64,000 nt of DNA from Acidobacteriota bacterium (GTDB taxonomy: Bacteria > Acidobacteriota > Terriglobia > Terriglobales > SCQP01). The notes below the pieces were generated by a model. It ran no database searches and had not been told where the DNA came from. It was given only the letters and a program-made list of their open reading frames with translations. The position numbers were made by a program, and so were the translations under genes. This document shows positions 57,331 through 64,000 of this stretch, piece by piece. Within the stretch, counting starts at the first letter, position 1; each line of letters begins with the position of its first letter. The stretch spans positions 1 to 64,000 of the forward strand of contig DAHVCP010000044.1 of the NCBI GenBank assembly GCA_027314025.1, in the 5' to 3' direction.

Positions 57331-57696
57331 TCACGCGCTGCGTTCGTTGGCGGCCGCGTGGTGCAGCGTTCGGGTTTCACGCGGCGGAAGCCGACGCGCG
57401 AATCCTGTCCGCGGATCAGACGGCTGGATTCGCCCCGCCGGGTGCACCCCTGCCCGTGCCGGCGCCACAAGGCACCGCAGCAACAGCGGCGCCGACACGG
57501 ATCCAGTCCACGCGCCAGTCAGACCCTCGAATGCCGAGCCGGCGTCCAGCGGCCCCAGGCAATGGCGGCAGCGCTGACCGGGCAACACCCGCAGGCGAAA
57601 CCGACCGCAACGCACGACGGGAAGCGCAAGCCCCTCCACTTCCCGCGTGCACGTCGGGCAGGTAATGCGTGCTTTCGATACCAGCTTCATGGGCAT
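57331..57696 (-). CDS. Small CPxC/CxHC zinc-ribbon-like protein, copy B
   Basis: A 121-residue paralogue of the protein at 51815-52087. The core is ARITCPTCTREVEGLALP and GRFRLRVLPGQRCRHCLGPLDAGSAFEGL, with the same order CPxC, GR..LRV.PGQ.C.HC, LDAG, GL. A longer C-terminal tail (about 55 residues, Arg/Pro-rich) differs. The ATG at 57694-57696 has GAGAGG upstream. It lies between the slipin gene and the DUF2934-type gene, all leftward. Confidence 0.72.
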   Translation of the reverse strand: MPMKLVSKARITCPTCTREVEGLALPVVRCGRFRLRVLPGQRCRHCLGPLDAGSAFEGLTGAWTGSVSAPLLLRCLVAPARAGVHPAGRIQPSDPRTGFARRLPPRETRTLHHAAANERSA

Positions 57697-57787
57697 ATGG
57701 ACCTCTCTTTGATCTGACCGACTGGCGCCGCGGCATGCCGGCGCCGGCCTCGACTGCCGGCGCACCGAACCGCGGCAACGGCGCAGG

Positions 57788-58078
57788 CTACGGCTTCGCC
57801 GCAGGCCGCTCCGGTCCGGCAGGGCGGGCCTCCCCGGCGGCGGCGACGGGGCGGTCCGCAGCGGGCCGCTGGCGCACCTCACGTTCCGCCTGAAGCCAGT
57901 TCTGCATGTCGGAGCCCCCGTGCTTACCACGCGACAACTCGTACGCGCGGCGGCTAATCTGCTCTCGCGCCGCGTTGGCCACGGTCTCCGAGCCGTTCGG
58001 AGCAGTGGCGGCGTCGTGGCGCTCGGTTCCCTGGTCGTGGCGCTCGGTTCCCTGATGGTTGTGTTTGTTGTGTCCCAT
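57788..58078 (-). CDS. DUF2934-type small protein
   Basis: A 96-residue protein. The C-terminal half carries a DUF2934-like motif: AREQISRRAYELSRGKHGGSDMQNWLQAEREV. The N-terminus is His/Gln/Thr-rich with a duplicated QGTERHD heptad. DUF2934 proteins are small, soluble and common in Acidobacteria and other soil bacteria, without known function. It is cotranscribed with the neighbouring small genes in the leftward block 57.3-60.2 kb. Confidence 0.75.
   Translation of the reverse strand: MGHNKHNHQGTERHDQGTERHDAATAPNGSETVANAAREQISRRAYELSRGKHGGSDMQNWLQAEREVRQRPAADRPVAAAGEARPAGPERPAAKP
58014..58055. repeat. Two tandem 21-bp in-frame repeats
   Basis: GTCGTGGCGCTCGGTTCCCT(G) occurs twice without gap, duplicating seven codons of the DUF2934-type gene. 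Slipped-strand variation in copy number would keep the frame. Confidence 0.85.
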
Positions 58079-58175
58079 GCTGTAATCCGTATCCTTCTCC
58101 CGTGGTCGGGTATTGTTAGCCAAGCGTGCGCCGGGCGTGGCCGTCCGCGCCAACCGCGGCGCGTGAGTGAACCTC

Positions 58176-58736
58176 CTACGCGGCGGTGCGAGCGGCGGGG
58201 TGCTCCGAGTTTCCGTAGTCGCCCCGGGATTCCGCCACGACGCCAATGTCTTCAGCGCCGGTCCGTCGCAGGCGCGCCTTGGCCCGCGTGGTCCAGCTCG
58301 GATCATCACAATGGATGGACAGCAGGAGTCCGGCACTTTTGGTGCGGCCGGTGTAGCGCTTGGCCTCATAACGAGGGATGGCTGAGCCGAAGATCGCCCC
58401 AACCAAGGCGCCGATCACGCCACCTACGCCCACGCCGCTGAGCAACACCAACACAGGACCGGCAAGGATGACTGCTTGCAGCGCGGGCGTCTGCCAGTAC
58501 CCCATGCCGAGCACCCAGCCGGCCGCACCGCCAACAATGCCGCCGAGGAAGCCGCCCCAGGCCGCTCCATCCAGCATCTTGGAGTGCTTTCGCACGGACA
58601 GATCCTTGGTGCCCACGCCCGCCGCCGACAAGACGGCCAGATCCGCGCTCCGAAAGCCGTCCTGTTCCAATTCGTAAAGCGCCGCCGCAACCTGCTCGCG
58701 GTTGGCGTAAATTCCGAATGCCGCCGTGTTTGCCAT
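58176..58736 (-). CDS. Glycine-zipper membrane protein with stress-type N-terminal domain
   Basis: A 186-residue protein. The N-terminus AAFGIYANREQVAAALYELEQDGFRSADLAVLSA resembles the 17M-type general stress protein fold. A glycine-rich double membrane segment follows (GAAWGGFLGGIVGGAAGWVLGMG, LSGVGVGGVIGALVGAIFG). The C-terminus has TKSAGLLLSIHCDDPSWTTRAKARLRRTGAEDIGVVAE. This architecture is frequent in soil bacteria, function unknown. AGAGG precedes the ATG at 58734-58736. It lies between zwf and the DUF2934-type gene. Confidence 0.8.
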   Translation of the reverse strand: MANTAAFGIYANREQVAAALYELEQDGFRSADLAVLSAAGVGTKDLSVRKHSKMLDGAAWGGFLGGIVGGAAGWVLGMGYWQTPALQAVILAGPVLVLLSGVGVGGVIGALVGAIFGSAIPRYEAKRYTGRTKSAGLLLSIHCDDPSWTTRAKARLRRTGAEDIGVVAESRGDYGNSEHPAARTAA

Positions 58737-58764
58737 ATCGCCTCTGCCTTGTATTGATCCAACC

Positions 58765-60222
58765 TCAGCTTGCGCCGCTTGGCGGAGCGGCGCTGTTCCG
58801 TTGTGCACCCTGGGCACGCGCGCCGGCGCCGACGCGATGATGCGACGAAGGGTTGTGCCAGCTTGCGCCGGGAGCGAGAATCGCGCCGGCGGCTTTCGGC
58901 CCCCAACCGCGGCGCCGGTACGGGAGAGCGGCGCGGTGGTGCTTCAGGACGGGCGCAACCACCGCCCAGGCGGCTTCGACCGCGTCCTCCCGGGTGAACA
59001 GCGCGGTGTCGCCGTTCATTGCCGCCGTTAACAGCCGCTCGTACGGCGCCTCCTGTCCCGGACGCTCTGCGGACAGGTAGAGTTCCCGCTGCTCTCCGGC
59101 AAAGACTTTGCCGGCCATCTTGACGCGCGCCGCCAGCGCGATGGCGGAATCGGGCGAAAGCCGGAAGCGCAGGTAGTTGGCGGGCCCGGCGGCCAATCCG
59201 GCATCGGGGAATAGTTTCCAGGACGGCGGCTTCAGCGCCACCAGGACCTCGGTCGCGGTTGCGGCCAGATATTTGCCGGAGCGCAGATACCAGGGCACGC
59301 CCCGCCAGCGCCGGGAGTTGATCAAAAGCCGCAGCGCGCAGAAGGTCTCGACGTCGGAGTTCTTCGCCACCGCTTTTTCCTCGCGGTAGCCATGGTATTG
59401 TCCGCGGACCATGTCGCCCGGCGCGAGGGGGCGCATGGCCCGAAACACCTTGGTCTTCTCAGCGTGCATGGCAGCCGGCTCCCGGCTGGCCGGCGGCTCC
59501 ATGGCCAGCAGGGCGACGATTTGGAACAGGTGGTTCTGGACCACGTCGCGCAGGCAGCCGGCAGTCTCATAGAACGCGCCGCGGCCATTCACGCCGAAGG
59601 CTTCGGCCAGCGTGATCTGGACGCTGGCCACGTAGCGGTGGTTCCAGAACGATTCGAGGAAGGAATTGGCGAAGCGGAAGTAGAGGATATTCATGATCGC
59701 CTCCTTGGCCAGGAAGTGATCAATGCGGAAAATCGCGTTTTCGGGAAACACGGAGTGAGCGACACGGTTGAGTTGCCGCGCGGAGGCAAGATCACGCCCG
59801 AACGGCTTCTCGACGATGACACGCGCGTTCCGCCCCAAGCCGGCGGCGCCCAGGCCGCGCACGACCGTCGGGAAGAGAGCGGGCGGAATCGCGAGGTAGT
59901 GCGCCGGGCGCCGGGCGCGGCCCAGCGCCCGTTTGATTGCGGCATACGTGGCGGGGTCGTTGTAGTCTCCGCTGACGTACCGGAACAGGGCGAGAAAACG
60001 CCGGAAGGCGCGCGGATCGTCAATACCACCGGATCGCGTGACGCTGGCGGTGATCCGCTTGTGGAGACGCTCCAGGCTCCACTTCGGGAGGGCGACGCCG
60101 ATGACCGGGACGTTGAGCGTGCCGCGTTTCACCATGGCGTACAGAGCCGGAAAGGTCATTTTCCGGGCGAGGTCTCCAGTGGCCCCAAACAGCACCAACG
60201 CATCCGAGCGGCGAGCCGGCAT
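58765..60222 (-). CDS. zwf: Glucose-6-phosphate 1-dehydrogenase
   Basis: A 485-residue enzyme that oxidises glucose 6-phosphate to 6-phosphogluconolactone and makes NADPH. It has the cofactor motif LFGATGDLARKMTFPALY at about 11-28, EKPFGRDLASARQLN and the substrate/catalytic motif FRIDHFLAKEAIMNILYFRFAN. In most enzymes the latter is RIDHYLGKE; Phe and Ala replace Tyr and Gly here. GAAAGGAGG precedes the ATG. No pgl or gnd gene is in the window, so this may be an extra isozyme of the stress-type gene block. Confidence 0.92.
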   Translation of the reverse strand: MPARRSDALVLFGATGDLARKMTFPALYAMVKRGTLNVPVIGVALPKWSLERLHKRITASVTRSGGIDDPRAFRRFLALFRYVSGDYNDPATYAAIKRALGRARRPAHYLAIPPALFPTVVRGLGAAGLGRNARVIVEKPFGRDLASARQLNRVAHSVFPENAIFRIDHFLAKEAIMNILYFRFANSFLESFWNHRYVASVQITLAEAFGVNGRGAFYETAGCLRDVVQNHLFQIVALLAMEPPASREPAAMHAEKTKVFRAMRPLAPGDMVRGQYHGYREEKAVAKNSDVETFCALRLLINSRRWRGVPWYLRSGKYLAATATEVLVALKPPSWKLFPDAGLAAGPANYLRFRLSPDSAIALAARVKMAGKVFAGEQRELYLSAERPGQEAPYERLLTAAMNGDTALFTREDAVEAAWAVVAPVLKHHRAALPYRRRGWGPKAAGAILAPGASWHNPSSHHRVGAGARAQGAQRNSAAPPSGAS

Positions 60223-60340
60223 CGCGCCTCCTTTCTTGTGGCCGTGATGTTTTGTTCCTAGCGGCGCGCCGCCAGTTGGGGAGCCCCAGGAAGCGGGCCG
60301 GACGCGTGCCGATTAGCGGCGGGCGCGCGCCCGGGGCCGG

Positions 60341-60450
60341 CGCTGCGGGAAGACCTCAAAGGCCGGGCGGCGGGCCGCCCGGCGGAATGTTGCGGCCTTT
60401 TCGCGCCGACTTTGCCCCCAGGTGCAAATGGCGGGACCCCCGCGATCGGC
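60341..60450. repeat. Composite dispersed repeat, copy 3
   Basis: GCGGCCTTTTCGCGCCGACT, then TTGCCCCCAGGTGCAAATGG and ACCCCCGCGATCGGC. It matches the copies at 31.9, 52.4 and 62.85 kb. With flanking GC-rich sequence it fills the 296-base gap between zwf and the metallothionein gene. Confidence 0.65.
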
Positions 60451-60480
60451 AGCTGCCGAGCCGACGGGGGCGACAACGGG

Positions 60481-60502
60481 AACAGAAAGGAGCCACAGCT
60501 CC
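60481..60502 (-). terminator. Weak terminator-like hairpin after the metallothionein gene
   Basis: Read leftward, GGAGC-TGTG-GCTCC is followed by TTTCTGTT, 17 bases after the stop codon. The stem is only 5 bp. Confidence 0.35.
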
Positions 60503-60518
60503 GCAGGGGAGGCACCCG

Positions 60519-60677
60519 CTACCCCTTGAGCTTTTCACCCTGGCAGCCGGGGTGCTGGCATTGGCAGGTGATTTCCGTGACGCGCTTGGCGTCGGCGCAG
60601 GTATCACTGCAATACTTTTTGCCCTCTTTGGGAACACAGTTGCACGCCCGATGGGCGCATTTCGCGGTGTTTTTCAT
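60519..60677 (-). CDS. Bacterial metallothionein
   Basis: A 52-residue Cys-rich protein too short for most gene callers. It reads MKNTAKCAHRACNCVP, then KEGKKYCSDTCADAK and TEITCQCQHPGCQGEKLKG. The arrangement C-x4-C-x-C, then YCSDTC, then CQC-x4-C is that of prokaryotic (SmtA/BmtA-type) metallothioneins, with one His in the first segment and one in the last. These proteins sequester Zn, Cd or Cu in the cytoplasm. AAGGAG lies 5 bases before the ATG at 60675-60677. It lies upstream of zwf and has no SmtB-type repressor nearby. Confidence 0.9.
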   Translation of the reverse strand: MKNTAKCAHRACNCVPKEGKKYCSDTCADAKRVTEITCQCQHPGCQGEKLKG

Positions 60678-60723
60678 GGAATCTCCTTGCAATGGAACGT
60701 TCTTCCGACCCTAGCCATCATTG

Positions 60724-60764
60724 CCTGGCGCGGGCCCCAGCGCGGCTGCGCCGCGCGTCCCGCG
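60724..60764. repeat. GC-rich dispersed repeat, full copy
   Basis: GGCGCGGGCCCCAGCGCGGC followed by TGCGCCGCGCGTCCCGCG. It lies between the exported basic protein gene and the metallothionein gene. Confidence 0.85.
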
Positions 60765-60789
60765 TTGCCGGGCGCGGGCAAGTGCTGCG

Positions 60790-61455
60790 TCACTGAAGGA
60801 CGACGATGGACACGCAAGGGCCACGGTGATACCAGTCGCACAAGATGTATCCGGCGCCCGTGTCCTGGATGTAGAACTGGTCGGTGTCGTACCACTCGCC
60901 CGGCCAGGGCTGAAGAAAACCGAACCAGTAGCCGCCGCCTTGAAACGCCGAATAGCCGCCGCGCATCCGCAGGCCATCCAAGCGAAACCGGTGCTGATCG
61001 CCAAAATAGGCGCGATAGTGCTGATCGGGAATACGCCGGTCATTGCGGCGGGCCAGGCGGATTTGCGGCCGCTGGCGCCCGCGGAAGCCCTGCCGTTGCT
61101 CGGCCGGTGCTCCACGCCGGTTCGCTGGAGCCGATTGGCCTCGCCGTTGGTACTGATTTTGCCACTGCGTCTGCTGGCCGGGCCGCTGAGGCTGCCGCGG
61201 CGCGGGACGGGCCTGGCGGCCTTGGCGCGGCGCAAAGCGCTGGCCTTGCTTCGCCGGCTGGCGCTGCCGCGCTTTGGCCGCTTGGGGCTGGCGCGCCGCT
61301 GGGGCGCGCTGCTGACTCGGCTTCTCCTTACGGGGTTTTGCCTCCTGGGCTTGTGCCTTGCTCAGCGGCGGGCGGGCCTCTCCTGCCAGGCCCAGCGCGC
61401 CGACAACGGAAAGCATCAGCAGAGAGAGAACCCCAGCCCTTGCCATGCGTCGCAT
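60790..61455 (-). CDS. Exported basic protein, unknown function
   Basis: A 221-residue secreted protein. The signal peptide is MRRMARAGVLSLLMLSVVGALG. The next 110 residues are extremely rich in Gln, Arg, Ala and Pro (low-complexity spacer). A C-terminal domain (about 145-221) is compact: RIPDQHYRAYFGDQHRFRLDGL, GGGYWFGFLQPWPGEWYDTDQFYIQDTGAGYILCDW. This end resembles small periplasmic domains seen in soil bacteria, but no family name is certain. GGAGG precedes the ATG at 61453-61455. Confidence 0.7.
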   Translation of the reverse strand: MRRMARAGVLSLLMLSVVGALGLAGEARPPLSKAQAQEAKPRKEKPSQQRAPAARQPQAAKARQRQPAKQGQRFAPRQGRQARPAPRQPQRPGQQTQWQNQYQRRGQSAPANRRGAPAEQRQGFRGRQRPQIRLARRNDRRIPDQHYRAYFGDQHRFRLDGLRMRGGYSAFQGGGYWFGFLQPWPGEWYDTDQFYIQDTGAGYILCDWYHRGPCVSIVVLQ

Positions 61456-61523
61456 ACCAGCCTCCATCGCAGGCGGCTTGCATCGACCAGCCGCCGCATT
61501 GCGGTCATTATGTTGGTTCAGCC

Positions 61524-62447
61524 CTAACGATGAGGCTCAACCCGCGCGGCGGCTGCCCTGTTGTGCACAGCCGCGCTCCGCGTGACAGGCCGCTTGACCC
61601 GGTCCGCCAATCCCACCGCCTCCAGGGCGCAAATCAGGTACCATCCGATGTCCACCTGCCACCAGCGCCGCGCGAAGGGGGCGACGCCGGCGGCGGCGTG
61701 ATGATTGGCGTGCCAGTTTTCTCCCCAGGCGCCGAGTTGCAGTGGGCCGAGCCACCAAACGTTCTGACTGCGGTCGCGTCCGGCCGCGGGACCCAGATGG
61801 GTAAGGCTGTTGACGAAGCATTGGAGGTGCAAGCAATAGACCAGACGGATGGCCCCAATCCAGAAAAACCCCGCCCAGCCCAACGCCAAGCCGCAACCCA
61901 GGGAAAGCAGCAGGACGGGCACTTCCGCCCGTCCCCAGACCCGGTAGCGTCCGTGGTCCAGGTCGGGACACCAACGTTGCGATTCCGCCCGCGGCGACTG
62001 ATAGAGCCAGCGCAGATGCGCCCACCAAAAACCGCCCTGCGAAGGGCTGGAAATATCCTGCTCGGTGTCGGCGCAAGCGTGATGCAAGCGATGATAGGCG
62101 ACCCAACTGGCGGGGGCGCCAGAGCCGTTGAACATGGCAGCGAAGATCAGCACCTGCTCGACGACCGGGTTGAGCCGCAGGGTGCGATGAGCCAGCAGGC
62201 GGTGGTAGCCGATGGTGGTTCCAAGGCCCCCGGCGGTGGCCAGCAGCGCGGCTATGCCGAACACTCGCCAACCCGGCAGCGGAAAGAGGATCAAGCCGGT
62301 AATCGCCAAGACATGAATCAACAGCAGATAAACAAAAACGCCGGATTTGCCCGGGGCGGGCCGCCACCAGGGCTGATTCCACGGCCAGGGGCCGCGGGCC
62401 AGGCCGCCGCGTCGCACCAGGGCGGAATGAAGATGGGATTGCGGCAT
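61524..62447 (-). CDS. Membrane fatty acid (acyl-CoA) desaturase
   Basis: A 307-residue delta9-type desaturase. The three His boxes of the di-iron site are present: IGYHRLLAHRTL, VAYHRLHHACADTEQD and ENWHANHHAAAG. Four membrane segments surround them (VYLLLIHVLAITGLILF, IAALLATAGGLGTTIG, VPVLLLSLGCGLALGWAGFFWIG). The length is typical for bacterial acyl-lipid/acyl-CoA desaturases. GGGAGG precedes the ATG at 62445-62447. It probably adjusts membrane fluidity. Downstream genes on the same strand are the exported basic protein and metallothionein. Confidence 0.92.
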   Translation of the reverse strand: MPQSHLHSALVRRGGLARGPWPWNQPWWRPAPGKSGVFVYLLLIHVLAITGLILFPLPGWRVFGIAALLATAGGLGTTIGYHRLLAHRTLRLNPVVEQVLIFAAMFNGSGAPASWVAYHRLHHACADTEQDISSPSQGGFWWAHLRWLYQSPRAESQRWCPDLDHGRYRVWGRAEVPVLLLSLGCGLALGWAGFFWIGAIRLVYCLHLQCFVNSLTHLGPAAGRDRSQNVWWLGPLQLGAWGENWHANHHAAAGVAPFARRWWQVDIGWYLICALEAVGLADRVKRPVTRSAAVHNRAAAARVEPHR

Positions 62448-62581
62448 GAAACGCCTCCCCACGGGGACGAAGCCGACGGGCGGCAGCGCGGTCTTGGCGC
62501 GCCGACGTCCGCGCCCGTCCATAACGTCTCGTTTAGGATCCTGCGCGGCGGCCCGCCCGGCTGCCCAATTTGCAACATTGC

Positions 62582-62710
62582 TCGGCGCGGGCCCCAGCGC
62601 GGCTCCCACCCCAGCGCGCGCCGGTGCGCGCCGGGGGCCCCGGGTCTGCGCCGCGCGTCCCGCTTTGCTTGGCGCGGGCCCCAGCGCGGCTGCGCCGCGC
62701 GTCCCGCTGG
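62582..62710. repeat. Two GC-rich repeat copies, the first interrupted
   Basis: The first copy (62583-62666) reads GGCGCGGGCCCCAGCGCGGC, then about 43 unrelated bases, then TGCGCCGCGCGTCCCGC. The second (62670-62710) is complete. The inserted segment contains an inverted repeat of its own (GCGCGC...GCGCGC). Confidence 0.75.
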
Positions 62711-62800
62711 ACGCGGGGGCGATGCTGGGGGCCCCGTTGGCCCCAGTTCCCGCCCGCGCTTCGCGGGTACCACGCCGCTGGCGGGGCGCGGTTTCTCAAT

Positions 62801-62905
62801 CCCGGCGGCAAGGACGCCGGCGCTCCAGCCCGCCCGGCAGAATGGCGCGGCCGTTTCCCGGCAACGTTGCCCCCCAGTGCAAACGGCCACACCCCACGCA
62901 AGGGA
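62801..62905. repeat. Composite dispersed repeat, copy 4
   Basis: CGGCGGCAAGGACGCCGGCG, CTCCAGCCCGCCCGGCAGAA, then GCGGCCGTTTCC and GTTGCCCCCCAGTGCAAACG. It carries both the AAGGACGCCGGCGCTCC module and the GCCCCC...GCAAA module, as does copy 2. With the GC-rich repeats it fills the 597-base gap between the desaturase and the radical SAM gene, in which no gene is seen. Confidence 0.65.
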
Positions 62906-63044
62906 TGCGAGATTTCCGGCGCCGCGCCGGAACCGACAGGTGTTAAATAGAAGATGATTTTTCGCACGGACGCCGCGGCTTGCGACTGCTCGGCTCCTGC
63001 CCGAGGAGCAGTGCCCGGCCTGGCGCCCGCGTTGGAGCACCGCG

Positions 63045-64000
63045 ATGCGCGTTCTGTTGATTTACCCGCGCCGCGACCCCGGATCCCCGGTTCGCACGCA
63101 ATTCAGCCTCGAGAAGCTCCATGAACTGCCGCTTTGGCCGCTGCGGGCGCGAAGTTACGGTTTCCAGTTCAACGGGCTGGAGACGCTCGCGGCCATGACC
63201 CCGCGCTGGGTCAAGCTCACGGTGGTGAATGAAAACCTGAGGGACATCCACTTCGACGCGCGCGTGGATCTGGTGGCCATAACGGTCATGGTGACCAACG
63301 CGACGCGGGCGTACCAAATCTCTGACGCATTCCGCAAGCGGGGCGTGAAGGTGGTGCTGGGCGGCTATCACCCGTTCATGGTGCCGGACCACGCCTTGCA
63401 GCATGCGGACGCCATCTGCGCGAGCGAGGCGGAGATGGTATGGGAGCGGATCTTGGAAGATGCGCGGGACGGCAAGCTGCGCCCCACCTACGTTCAGGAG
63501 GGCAAGACCGACATGGCCGCGCTGTGCCAGCCGCCGCGGGTACGGCGGCGGGAGTGGATGCGCCACGTGGTGCTGACGCTGCAAGCCAGCCGCGGCTGCC
63601 CGTTCGACTGCGATTTCTGCTCGATCATCCAAATGCTGGGCCACGACATGCGGTACAAGACCCCGGAGCACCTCTGCGCCGAGCTGGAGACGATCTACCG
63701 CAATGACCTGGTGGGACGCTGGTACTGCCGGCCGATCTTTTTCGTGGACGACAACATCTTCGGGCGGCCGCGCGAGCTCAAATCCCTGCTGCGCGGCATC
63801 ATCGCTCTCAACCGCCGGCATCCCCGCTTCCGCGCGGTATTCGGCTCGCAGATGACGATCAATGCCTACAAAGACAAGGAGGCGCTGGAGCTGCTCCAGG
63901 AAGCTGGTTTTTACTACATCTTCATGGGTCTGGAGAGCCAGGATCCAGCGACCCTGCGAGCCTATAACAAGCTGCACAATATCGCCTTCAACTACGACGA
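63045..64000 (+). CDS. Cobalamin-binding radical SAM enzyme, cut by window end
   Basis: At least 318 residues, open at the window edge. The N-terminus MRVLLIYPRRDPGSPVRTQF begins a B12-binding-type domain (about 1-150: RKRGVKVVLGGYHPFMVPDHAL). The radical SAM core starts with LQASRGCPFDCDFCSIIQ (CxxxCxxC), then PIFFVDDNIFGRPRELKSLL and FYYIFMGLESQDPATLRAYNK. It resembles the enzyme at 50211-51818 in domain order but is not a close copy. GGAG lies 7 bases before the ATG at 63045. The product cannot be predicted. Confidence 0.88.
   Translation, partial: MRVLLIYPRRDPGSPVRTQFSLEKLHELPLWPLRARSYGFQFNGLETLAAMTPRWVKLTVVNENLRDIHFDARVDLVAITVMVTNATRAYQISDAFRKRGVKVVLGGYHPFMVPDHALQHADAICASEAEMVWERILEDARDGKLRPTYVQEGKTDMAALCQPPRVRRREWMRHVVLTLQASRGCPFDCDFCSIIQMLGHDMRYKTPEHLCAELETIYRNDLVGRWYCRPIFFVDDNIFGRPRELKSLLRGIIALNRRHPRFRAVFGSQMTINAYKDKEALELLQEAGFYYIFMGLESQDPATLRAYNKLHNIAFNYD

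Noticed and set aside
60252-62957. A 901-codon rightward open frame
   Set aside because: It runs antisense to the metallothionein, exported protein and desaturase genes, all with ribosome sites and family motifs, and its ends are translated repeats. High G+C keeps the opposite strand open.
1-64000. tRNA, rRNA, tmRNA or RNase P genes
   Set aside because: No T-loop GGTTCRA-type arms with matching acceptor stems and no conserved rRNA or RNase P segments were found on reading both strands.

Overview
The window is GC-rich (roughly two thirds G+C by eye) bacterial chromosome, most likely from the phylum Acidobacteriota. The evidence is the combination of two secreted VWFA-type proteins of the kind abundant in that phylum, a DUF2934-type protein, a stand-alone OmpR-type winged-helix protein, a TonB/ExbB/ExbD/ExbD block fused to a tgt-yajC-secD-secF block, a diderm lipid A cluster (fabZ-lpxA-lpxI), a class D-like sortase, and very many dispersed GC-rich palindromic repeats. 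No rRNA, tRNA, CRISPR array or prophage was found.

Layout. 0-7 kb: LuxR-type regulator, LOG-family protein, RelA/SpoT, a lipoprotein, then an HD-GYP response regulator with a GT2 glycosyltransferase. 7-9.6 kb: pyruvoyl arginine decarboxylase, then the most interesting unit of the window, a SAM-I riboswitch in front of a threonine-synthase-like PLP enzyme and a MoaD/ThiS-like sulfur carrier that ends in Gly-Gly-Ala. 9.9-16 kb: NagB, M20 peptidase, PIG-L deacetylase, GT4 glycosyltransferase, SPOUT methyltransferase and a glycine-zipper protein. 16-24 kb: a REP tandem array, MgtC/DUF4010 membrane protein, MlaE-MlaF, a sugar MFS transporter, a RAYT transposase bracketed by REP/REPIN modules, and an orphan pilin with a strong terminator. 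24-32 kb: MbfA-like ferritin-VIT iron exporter, VWFA protein, M20 peptidase, then fabZ / lpxA-lpxI-Gfo/Idh. 32-44 kb: a TonB-like protein, a cysteine-free redoxin, and a long leftward series tgt-yajC-secD-secF-tonB-exbB-exbD-exbD-TPR-mutY. 44-50 kb: PEP-CTERM protein, winged-helix protein, YncE-like lipoprotein, FMN-binding protein, GH30 glycosidase. 50-64 kb: B12-type radical SAM enzymes, two paralogous small CPxC/CxHC proteins, a sortase next to its own LPKTA substrate, a VWFA protein, a slipin, stress-type small proteins, glucose-6-phosphate dehydrogenase, an easily missed 52-residue metallothionein, and a fatty acid desaturase.

How it fits together. The SAM riboswitch places the ThrC-like enzyme and the sulfur carrier under S-adenosylmethionine control. 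That points to sulfur assimilation into homocysteine by a protein thiocarboxylate rather than to threonine synthesis. The TonB/Sec block handles envelope energy transduction and export; the lpx block builds lipid A; the sortase block attaches or processes an LPKTA protein, which is unusual for a diderm.

Two genome-style features recur. First, at least eleven genes without a Shine-Dalgarno site have a TANNNT box 5-8 nt before the start codon, which suggests widespread leaderless transcription. Second, at least four families of short repeats fill almost every long intergenic gap.
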